A DNA stretch of 64,000 nucleotides from Planctomycetaceae bacterium. GTDB lineage: Bacteria > Planctomycetota > Planctomycetia > Planctomycetales > Planctomycetaceae. The stretch lies in contig JAWKUA010000004.1 of the NCBI GenBank assembly GCA_041398785.1, positions 62,001 to 126,000 of the forward strand, in the 5' to 3' direction. The translations under genes were made by a program, and so were the position numbers. The notes beneath the pieces are model-generated. The model ran no database searches. It saw only the letters and a list, made by a program, of their open reading frames with translations, and was not told the DNA's origin. Positions 37,352 through 44,593 of this stretch are shown piece after piece. Positions within the stretch are counted from its first letter, which is position 1; the number at the start of each line of letters is the position of its first letter.

Positions 37352-37849
37352 ATGCGAATTCGTCCTCCGCGAAGCATTGGCGATGCGATGAATCTGTTGG
37401 TGTTGGGAGGATTATGCTTCGCGTTGTTCCTTTACCTTCACCCACCGATCGAGCAGTCCCGGCAGGAAGCTCGCACGTCGATGACCTACAATCGTGTCCG
37501 TTGGCTGGTTGCTGATTATCAAAAGGGACGTCTGCAGCCGGCGGAACCGATCAGTGAGAACTCCTTCGTCATCGTGCCAAACAGTGACAATGAGTGGGAG
37601 AAGACCGATCCGTGGGGGCAACAATACCGGCTGATGGTGCTGCCCGGCGGTGAAAGTCGCGTTCTGTCCAGTGGTCCCAACATGGTGACCGGCGACGACG
37701 GAGTCGACGACGACGACATCTATTCCGACATGCCCGTTTCCCCCATGGAACCATTCCGGCAACGCCATCGGCGAGAACTGCTGGTTGCGATCGGCGTTCC
37801 CCTCTGCTGCTGGATCCTGCTGGCCGCCATCTACCTTTCTCGCTGGTAA
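37352..37849 (+). CDS. Pseudopilin-like membrane protein
   Basis: 165 residues. One hydrophobic helix near the N-terminus (LLVLGGLCFALFLYL), a middle domain, and a second helix at the C-terminus (VAIGVPLCCWILLAAIYL). The middle recalls the C-terminal half of type II secretion major pseudopilins: KTDPWGQQYRLMVLPGG, then an Asp-rich calcium-loop-like segment VTGDDGVDDDDIYSD. There is no prepilin peptidase site (no G/FTxxE). It starts 3 bp after aas, so the two are likely co-transcribed. Its 3' end overlaps the convergent sulfatase by 19 bp. Role unknown. Confidence 0.65.
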   Translation: MRIRPPRSIGDAMNLLVLGGLCFALFLYLHPPIEQSRQEARTSMTYNRVRWLVADYQKGRLQPAEPISENSFVIVPNSDNEWEKTDPWGQQYRLMVLPGGESRVLSSGPNMVTGDDGVDDDDIYSDMPVSPMEPFRQRHRRELLVAIGVPLCCWILLAAIYLSRW

Positions 37850-39255
37850 CGGTGGACGGCGTCGAGATCAAAATCGGGATTGGGCATCGTCGGAATCGGC
37901 GCGGAAACGTCGGCTCGCCAGCGCTGCATGGCGGCGTGCAACTCGGCGAGTTTTTCGGGTTGAGACTCACTCAGATCGCGGGCTTCGCCGAGGTCGTTCC
38001 GAAGGTTGTAAAGTTCCAGTCGACCGGTTTCGAACCATTCGATCAGCTTCCAGTCGCCCTGGCGGATCGCTCCGGCCGGCGTTGTTCGGAAGGGACCTCC
38101 GGCGGGGTCACCGCGACCCTGCAGATAGGCCGGAAAGTGCCAGAAGATGGCGTCGCGGCGAAGCGATGCTGCCGGATCCTTCAGCAGTGGAACCAGGCTT
38201 TTTCCGTCAAGTTGATAGCCATCCGGCGTCATTGACCCGGAGACTTCCGTCAGCGTCGGATACAGATCGATCCCGATGACAGGTTCGTCGCATCGGCTGC
38301 CGGGGCGAGTGATTCCCGGCCAGCGCACGATCAGGGGAACTCGAATGCCGCCTTCGTAAAGCATTCCCTTTGCGCCGCGGAGCGGACGATTTGACGTGGC
38401 GCCTCCGAAGCCGCCGTTGTCCGAAAAGAAGATGACGAGAGTGCTGTCAGTCAGTTTCAGTTCGTCGATCTTCGCCAACACTCGGCCGACGCTTTCATCC
38501 ACGCTGGCGAGCATCGCGGCGTACCTGGCATTCTTTTGGTGCTGCCCCGGGACTTTGCTCCGGAAAGATTCCGTCAGGGATTCCTTCGCCTGAATGGGAG
38601 TGTGGACCGCGTAGTGCGTCAGATACAGACAGAATGGACCTGCCTTGTTGTCGTCGATGAACTGAATGGCTTCATCGGTCAGCCGGTCGGTGAGGTATTC
38701 GCCGGGATGTTTCTGTTCAAGATTCGGAAACTTGTATGGACTGTGGTACCCGCCGCCGCTCGGACTGCCCCATTCGCGTCCGGCGATGTTGACGTCGAAT
38801 CCCTGTGTTGTAGGGTCGGCACCGAGATGCCATTTTCCAATGCTTGCCAGCGTGTAGCCGTTGTCCTGCAGGACTTCCGCCCACGTGACGAAATCGTCCG
38901 CCAGCATCGTCTTGTTTTCGACCGGTTCAAGGCGGCGGAATTGGTCGTTTCCGCGCTTAGGATCCCCCACCGTGTAGATTCCGTGGCGCGGCGTGTATTT
39001 GCCGCTCAGCAGGCACGCGCGACTGGGAGCGCAATTGGGAGCGTTCGCGTAGGCACTGGTGAACACCGTGCCGCTGGCTGCAAGCGCGTCGATGTTGGGA
39101 GTCTCGTGAAAATCGGAACCCGCGTAGCTCAGATCTGCCCAGCCGAGATCGTCGATGAAAAAGAAGACGATGTTGGGCCGATCCGCAGCCGCCGCGCCGA
39201 CAGCGCTGCCGGCCACTGCCAATACAAACACAGCTCGAAAAACAAACGTCAGCAT
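37831..39255 (-). CDS. Secreted sulfatase (type I, formylglycine-dependent)
   Basis: 474 residues from ATG 39255 with a signal peptide (FVFRAVFVLAVAGSAVGAAAA). Sulfatase motifs: metal-binding RPNIVFFFIDDLGWADL, the CxPSR formylglycine site NAPNCAPSRACLLSGKYTPR, GKWHLG (SIGKWHLGADPTTQGFD), FFSDNGGFGG and YEGGIRVPLIVRWPG. Removes sulfate esters from sulfated polysaccharides or related compounds in the periplasm; substrate not predictable. Planctomycetes are known for many such genes. The anaerobic or FGE maturase is not in view. Confidence 0.95.
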   Translation of the reverse strand: MLTFVFRAVFVLAVAGSAVGAAAADRPNIVFFFIDDLGWADLSYAGSDFHETPNIDALAASGTVFTSAYANAPNCAPSRACLLSGKYTPRHGIYTVGDPKRGNDQFRRLEPVENKTMLADDFVTWAEVLQDNGYTLASIGKWHLGADPTTQGFDVNIAGREWGSPSGGGYHSPYKFPNLEQKHPGEYLTDRLTDEAIQFIDDNKAGPFCLYLTHYAVHTPIQAKESLTESFRSKVPGQHQKNARYAAMLASVDESVGRVLAKIDELKLTDSTLVIFFSDNGGFGGATSNRPLRGAKGMLYEGGIRVPLIVRWPGITRPGSRCDEPVIGIDLYPTLTEVSGSMTPDGYQLDGKSLVPLLKDPAASLRRDAIFWHFPAYLQGRGDPAGGPFRTTPAGAIRQGDWKLIEWFETGRLELYNLRNDLGEARDLSESQPEKLAELHAAMQRWRADVSAPIPTMPNPDFDLDAVHRYQRER

Positions 39256-39425
39256 GGTGATGCTCCCATCAGTTCCGGCATTCAGGACCGGCCGACCATC
39301 GATCGGCACCGGGTTGCGGTATGAGTTCATGCGGCACGGAAGGTGAGTCTGCCCGGCGTGCTCCTGCCGCGCTTTCCGCTTCGTTCCGCAGCATTCAACA
39401 ATCAGGCGACGGTTGCTGCGCCGTT

Positions 39426-39581
39426 CTAATCGACGAGCGTCACTCGGCAGAACTTCTTCTTTCCGGCCCAGACGATCATGCCGTTTTCGACGGTGATTTC
39501 CCGGTTCGCGTCGGCGATGACTTTCTTTTCTTCACGAGGTTTCGCTCCGCCCTGAGTGACTGGCCGCGCAGTTTCACGATT
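39426..39581 (-). pseudogene. Displaced 3' fragment of a tyrosyl-tRNA synthetase gene
   Basis: Reading the minus strand from about 39581 to the stop TAG at 39428-39426 gives NRETARPVTQGGAKPREEKK, continuing to an end of VWAGKKKFCRVTLVD. The intact TyrRS at 47105-48337 ends NGEARRLIAQGGAKLGEEKE...VWAGKKKFCRVKRTV. The match covers about 50 codons (S4 RNA-binding end of TyrRS), with no start codon and nothing of the catalytic part. Roughly three quarters of the bases match by eye, so it is a diverged copy. See the island finding. Confidence 0.85.
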
Positions 39582-39638
39582 CAAAAAAAGTGGTCCAGGG
39601 CTCGATTCAGAAACTTTCGTGATTCTCAGGAAATCCGG

Positions 39639-39686
<48 letters not shown>

Positions 39687-39751
39687 CTGGGGCTGCGTAA
39701 GGGGCTGGCGGACTTTTGTACGACATCACGACTTCCCTGGTTTTTCGCCAG

Positions 39752-40693
39752 ATGAAAACTCGACCCTTCCAGTTTGTGGCTCGTTCAGCGGGCTTTACGA
39801 TCATCGAACTGCTGGTCTCGATAGCGATCATCGGTGTCCTGCTGGCGTTGCTGTTGCCGGCGGTCCAGTACGCCAGAGAGGCCGCCCGCAGGACTCAGTG
39901 CTGCAACAACCTGAAACAGATTGCGCTGGCGTTCCATGAACACGAAAGCACGTTCGGACATTTTCCGGGCAACGGCTGGGGATATCGCTGGGTCGGCGAT
40001 GCGTCTCGCGGTGAGGGTCAGGGCCAGCCCGGCGGATGGGTCTATCAGTTGCTGCCTCATCTGGAGCAGACAGCGCTGTGGGAACGTGGAACGGCGGACT
40101 CGCGGGAGCTGACGGTGACTCCTGTGCCCGTGTTCGACTGTCCGTCACGTCCCGAACAGCCCTTAACTCCTCAGTTCGAACACGACTTCCGCAACGCGGT
40201 TTACCGCGCCGATGTTTTCAAAACCGACTACGCCGTTAACGAAGGCGACTTTGTGCAGGATTCCGGCGAAGGTCCGGCGAGCGAGTCAGACAGCGACCTG
40301 GCCGCATACAACTGGATCAACCGTGATCTGGTCACCGGCATCAGTATGCAGCGCTTTGGTGTCAGAATAGCCGAAATTTCAGACGGCACGTCCAACACCT
40401 ATCTGGCGGGAGAGAAATACGTTCAGGCCGACAGCTACAGCGCGGGCGGCGATCCCGGACACGACCAGAATGCGTTTTCCGGAGCGGACCTTGACAACAA
40501 ACGGTGGGTTCTGCGTCCGCCGGTGCCCGATGGATCCGACGTTCAGCCGGATCGTTTTGGCAGCGCTCACAGTGGCGGTTGCTTCATGGCATTGTGCGAC
40601 GGTTCTGTGCGGTTTTTGTCGTTTTCCACTGACGCTGAGCTTCATTCCCGTTTAGGAAACCGGCAGGACGGTCATGCGGTGGCGGTTCCGTGA
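39752..40693 (+). CDS. DUF1559 pseudopilin-like protein
   Basis: 313 residues from ATG 39752 (TTG 39716 is the only earlier option). N-terminus is a class III/type IV prepilin leader: ARSAGFTIIELLVSIAIIGVLLALLLPAVQYAREAARRTQC, with cleavage expected before FTIIE. The rest is DUF1559: CCNNLKQIALAFHEHEST, then QLLPHLEQTALW, ISDGTSNTYLAGEKYV and the C-terminal FGSAHSGGCFMALCDGSVRFLSF. Planctomycetes carry many such proteins; they may assemble fibres or serve as exported pseudopilins. First gene of a four-gene plus-strand run; its stop TGA shares a base with the next ATG. Confidence 0.93.
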   Translation: MKTRPFQFVARSAGFTIIELLVSIAIIGVLLALLLPAVQYAREAARRTQCCNNLKQIALAFHEHESTFGHFPGNGWGYRWVGDASRGEGQGQPGGWVYQLLPHLEQTALWERGTADSRELTVTPVPVFDCPSRPEQPLTPQFEHDFRNAVYRADVFKTDYAVNEGDFVQDSGEGPASESDSDLAAYNWINRDLVTGISMQRFGVRIAEISDGTSNTYLAGEKYVQADSYSAGGDPGHDQNAFSGADLDNKRWVLRPPVPDGSDVQPDRFGSAHSGGCFMALCDGSVRFLSFSTDAELHSRLGNRQDGHAVAVP

Positions 40694-41268
40694 TGAGTAT
40701 CGCTGGCAATCCTCACGTTTCTGAGTCGCGGCAGCAGCCGGGTCGATTCCCGCAAGCGGTTTCGAGGTTCCTGTTCACCGCGGTGTTTACGGGCGGTCTG
40801 GTTTGCTTCGTGCTGGTGTTGGCGGTTGTTCGATATGGCTCGTTTGCTGCTGTCCGGGCGATGGCGTCCGGCCGAAGCGTTTTTCTGGAAGACGACATGA
40901 TCGATCTGGGTGAGGTTTCTCCGGACGAGATCCATGTCGTGCATGTCCCCCTGCAGAACATCAGCGGTGATCCGATTTTGATTACCGGCGGGACAACCTC
41001 ATGCGGATGCGCGGTGGTGACGAAGTCGTTTCCAATGGAGATTGGTTCGCTTGAGCGAGCGACCATTCCCGTGCGGCTGGCGTCGCCGGGGTCGGGCGAA
41101 ACATTCGACGTGACGGTGACGCTGTTCACGTCAAACGTCGATGAACAACCGACTGTGACTCTGCGAGGCAGATCGGCAGTCGTAGCGGGGGATCCGGTGA
41201 GTTTAGTTGCGATTCCCGTTCCGGACGGCTCGGTGCCGCCCGGTGATTCTGTTCCTGTTTTCGAGTAA
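40693..41268 (+). CDS. DUF1573 domain membrane protein
   Basis: 191 residues from ATG 40693, whose A is the last base of the DUF1559 stop (TGATG), so translation is coupled. One N-terminal membrane helix (FTGGLVCFVLVLAVVRY), then an Ig-like DUF1573 domain: DLGEVSPDEIHVVHVPLQNISGDPILI, followed by the CGC motif TTSCGCAVVTKSFP and TIPVRLASPG. The domain normally faces the periplasm. Such proteins are often encoded beside planctomycete pseudopilins; role unknown. Confidence 0.85.
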   Translation: MSIAGNPHVSESRQQPGRFPQAVSRFLFTAVFTGGLVCFVLVLAVVRYGSFAAVRAMASGRSVFLEDDMIDLGEVSPDEIHVVHVPLQNISGDPILITGGTTSCGCAVVTKSFPMEIGSLERATIPVRLASPGSGETFDVTVTLFTSNVDEQPTVTLRGRSAVVAGDPVSLVAIPVPDGSVPPGDSVPVFE

Positions 41269-41278
41269 GGAGATTTAG

Positions 41279-41530
41279 GTGTTGAATTCTCGATTGAACA
41301 TTCTGGTTTCGATGTTGCGTGTGGCCGGGCTGACTTGCCTTTGCCTTGCCGCGATGGTCATGGTTGAGTCGTCTGCGTTTGCGAAAACCGGGAAGCTCTA
41401 TCAACCCGAGGGAACCAGTACATGCAAAAAGTCAACGGGCTGCGTCGGCACCTGTGCAGAAGCTACCAGTGGCGCTGGGGGTGACGCATGCGGGGAAACG
41501 CTGGACCAACAGCGGTGCAAATGTAGCTGA
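41279..41530 (+). CDS. Small secreted cysteine-rich protein
   Basis: 83 residues. GTG 41279 is chosen because AAGGAG lies at 41267-41272. Signal peptide: LRVAGLTCLCLAAMVMVESSAFA; the mature peptide of about 48 residues is rich in Cys and Gly (STCKKSTGCVGTCAEATSGA, then DACGETLDQQRCKCS), six Cys in all, suggesting three disulfides. It stands 10 bp after the DUF1573 gene in the pseudopilin operon. No family recognised; it could be a structural peptide or toxin-like secreted factor. Confidence 0.7.
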   Translation: MLNSRLNILVSMLRVAGLTCLCLAAMVMVESSAFAKTGKLYQPEGTSTCKKSTGCVGTCAEATSGAGGDACGETLDQQRCKCS

Positions 41531-41675
41531 CTGAATCCGGGTATACCCTCTTGGTTGACGATTGCTCATGGTCTTCGTTTAGGTGAGGACCGTGAGCACT
41601 CTGAAATTGCTTTGATCGTATTTGGTAGTAGACCGGTGTTCGTTCTTCCATTCCGGCAAGTCCACGGACTGCAAT

Positions 41676-42689
41676 ATGCGCTCAAAAAACTTGAGGTTGA
41701 TGGTGCTGGCATCTGCGGTCTGTGCCGTAGGGATGCCTATTGCTCATCGCGATGCCGCTGCCGACGACCAGGCTACCGGCGACTGGGAAACTTTCGTCAA
41801 CAACAATCGAACGCTGTCATTGGCCTACGGCCAATTTTCGATGATCGCGGAAATGACCGAAATCCGACATGACAACGTGGATTCTACGGGAATTCTGACA
41901 GAACTTGAGTTTATTCGATCGGACCAAAAGACACGGCTGACACTTCGGTATCCAGACGACCCCGAGCGCCCGGAACGGGTGATGGTCTGTGATCCCGAAG
42001 GCATTTCGTTCGCAGTTGACAAACACACTGATGGTCGGCAGGTCGTTCGGTTTGTCTCTCCGCGACGCGGCTACGGGCACGAATCCGTTGAGAACGGAAT
42101 CACAGAAGAAACGCTTATTCCGTTCGCGTTCAGTGAATTTTATCGCGAGCCCTACTATGCGATGAACGATGGCGACCGTTTGAGGGTGTCGGTTCAACAC
42201 GCCACGGGTCTTCAGGAATCCGATTTTGTAAATGGACGCATCGAAGTGATGATCCCCGCTTTCACAAAACGAATGGCGGGCCGGCAATTCGTACATTTTT
42301 TCGGCTTGATGACGGTCGCGCCAGCACAAGGAACTGTCTCTCGTTTTTCGCTGAAGTCAAAACGAACCGACGGCATCGACGCAGGTACGCTTGAGTACAT
42401 TGCCCAGATCGGCAAACGCGGGGGCCATGCTGTTGCGGAAACTGCAACATGGATCGGGTCGGAGTCAGACGGAACGGTCACGCGCCAGATCGATTTCAAT
42501 TTGAAGGAACTCTCATTCGCCACTCCCGACCCTGCCGTCTTCACTCTCGAAGGCTGCGGCATCACTTTTATGACGAGCGATCCAGGATTGTCGGGCATGC
42601 CATTGATGGCATGGTATTTCGGTTGTTTTGCCGTGGTGTGTTTTGTCGCCATCTGGATTATTAGAAGAAAACAAAAATCTGCCCGGTGA
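41676..42689 (+). CDS. Tail-anchored exported protein of unknown function
   Basis: 337 residues from ATG 41676 (MRSKNLRLMVLASAVCAVGMPIAHRDAAA, a signal peptide). The mature part is beta-rich without recognised domain (FSMIAEMTEIRHDNVDSTG; RVMVCDPEGISFAVDKH; LIPFAFSEFYREPYYAMNDGD). It ends in a membrane helix and basic tail (WYFGCFAVVCFVAIWIIRRK), so it is likely anchored by its C-terminus and exposed to the periplasm. Base use is visibly more AT-rich than the surrounding genes. Last of the run after DUF1559/DUF1573/Cys-rich peptide; about 145 bp separate it from the last. Confidence 0.75.
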   Translation: MRSKNLRLMVLASAVCAVGMPIAHRDAAADDQATGDWETFVNNNRTLSLAYGQFSMIAEMTEIRHDNVDSTGILTELEFIRSDQKTRLTLRYPDDPERPERVMVCDPEGISFAVDKHTDGRQVVRFVSPRRGYGHESVENGITEETLIPFAFSEFYREPYYAMNDGDRLRVSVQHATGLQESDFVNGRIEVMIPAFTKRMAGRQFVHFFGLMTVAPAQGTVSRFSLKSKRTDGIDAGTLEYIAQIGKRGGHAVAETATWIGSESDGTVTRQIDFNLKELSFATPDPAVFTLEGCGITFMTSDPGLSGMPLMAWYFGCFAVVCFVAIWIIRRKQKSAR

Positions 42690-42760
42690 TCATGCTCGTA
42701 CCGGTCGCACCACGACCACTGCGGTTTTGACGTTCCTCATCGTAACAGCGGTCGCAAAAG

Positions 42761-44593
42761 ATGCCGTGGCAATCACTCACGGGCAGGGATCGGGTCTGTG
42801 TCGCAGGCCTCATTGCCCTGCACGTCGGACTGGTATCGTACGGGGCAGCAATTCATTCGCCCTGCATCGATGAAATCGGACACTTTGGAGCGGGACTCTA
42901 TCACTGGCAAACCGGCAGACTTGACGCCTATCGCGTGAATCCGCCGATGGTTCGAATGTGGGCCACGCTGCCGGTATCGTTCGCCGTGCCAAGCGTCGAT
43001 ATGTCCTTTGACGAACCAATTGACCGGCTGGAAATGTACATCGGCCCTGCCGTCATTCAGGAACTCGATCCGCAAACAATTCGAATTGGCTACACGGTGG
43101 CGCGGATTTTCTGCGTGCCGTTCACAATTCTCGCCGCGGCTGGTCTGCTTTCGCTGGGCAATGGAATTGTATGGCAAGCTGGCCGGGTACGCAGCTTTGG
43201 CTCTGTGGTGCTTCGATCCCAATATCATCGCCAACGCTCAAATGATCACTCCGGACACTGCCGCCACGGCATTCGGGTTGCTGGCGTGTTACCTGTTCTG
43301 GAAATGGTGCGACGACGGATCCAACAACGGATCGCTTGCAGTCGGTTGCGGACTGGCGTCAGGTCTGGCACTGCTGAGCAAGTTCACGTGGATTCTGCTG
43401 GTTGCCATCTATCCGGTGATGTGGATGGTTCTAGGCGGTTTCCCGGCAGGCTGGCGGAGCAAATTTCGACCGGTACTCCGCGATGCGGCTCATTTTCTTC
43501 ACAACGCTGAGTGTGGTGAATGCGGGATACCGGTTCTCCGGCACGGGAACTTTGCTGGGGGATTTTCCGTTTCAGAGTCAAGCCCTGGCCGAGTCCGAAT
43601 GTTCCAACCGCTTCGCCGGAACGTGGCTTGGCAGTCTTCCGGTGCCACTGCCGGCCGAAATGGTTCTGGGAATTGACCGCCAGAAAGTCGACTTCGAAAA
43701 AGGATTTCTGTCCTACCTTCGCGGTGAATGGAAACAGCGCGGCTGGTGGTACTTCTATCTTTACGGCCTGGCGGTGAAGACGCCGGTCGGAACACTCATT
43801 CTGCTCGCGGCGGCAATACTCTGCGCGATTCGACAGTACGTCCGACGGTCTTCTGACAGCGTGTCCGCGCGGCGTGAATTGGCGATGCTGCTGCCGGGAA
43901 TCGGTGTGCTGGCGTTTGTGAGTTCGCAGACCGGATTCAGTCACCATTTTCGATATGTGATGCCGACGCTCCCTTTTCTGTTTATCTTCATCAGCCGATT
44001 GTTCTGGCCCGCAGCGACAGCGGGAATGTGGCGGCGTCTGCCCGTGGCTGCTCTGCTGCTGGCGAGCTGCGCCCGAAAGCCTGTGGGTCTATCCTCACAG
44101 CATGTCGTTCTTCAACAGGCTGGTCGGCGGACCATTGAACGGCCATCATCACCTGCTGGACAGCGGGATGGAATGGGGGCAGGACTTGTACCTGCTGCAG
44201 GACTGGATGGCCGGGCATCCGGAAGCGTCGCCAATCCGCGTCGTCAATTTCTCGCCGCTGGAGCCGGAGGATCTGGGAATCGAAACAGCCGGACGTCCGC
44301 CGTCGGGATTTCGATCAGAAAACTCACAGGTGAATGAGTCGGAACTGGGCCCGCTGCCAGGCTGGTACGCAGTCGGAGTGACGCTGCTGCATTCGGATTC
44401 CCGCCCCGACCGCGAGAATCTGCAGCGAAACGGGATGCCGATCTGCGGCTACTTTCGCTTCTTCAAACCAGTGGACCGCGTCGGGTACTCAATCTACGTC
44501 TACCAGCTGACTGCACAAGACGTGGCACCGGTTCGTGACCGGCTGGGACTGCCGCCGCTACCGGAAGCTCCTGAACAGGGAGTCCGGCCATGA
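42761..44593 (+). pseudogene. PMT-like (GT39) membrane glycosyltransferase, three frameshifts
   Basis: Four overlapping open frames carry consecutive parts of one protein of about 610 residues. Frame 1 (42761 to about 43175) has HSPCIDEIGHFGAGLYHWQ and YRVNPPMVRMWATLPV; frame 2 (to about 43485) has LAGYAALALWCFDPNIIANA and TPDTAATAFGLLACYLFW; frame 3 (to about 44062) has VNAGYRFSGTGTLLGDFPF, RFAGTWLGSLPVPLPAEMVL and SSQTGFSHHFRYVMPTLPFL; frame 4 has LWVYPHSMSFFNRLVGGPLN and SGMEWGQDLYLLQDW. Each junction needs one base removed. The DE near the start is the GT39 acceptor/donor site. It would move a sugar from a polyprenyl-phosphate donor to protein or lipid. Either a recently broken gene or consensus errors. 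Overlaps the next gene by ATGA. Confidence 0.8.

Noticed and set aside
44102..44593. Separate 163-residue gene
   Set aside because: It is the C-terminal part of the PMT-like protein displaced by a frameshift; LWVYPHS upstream of its first Met continues the family pattern.
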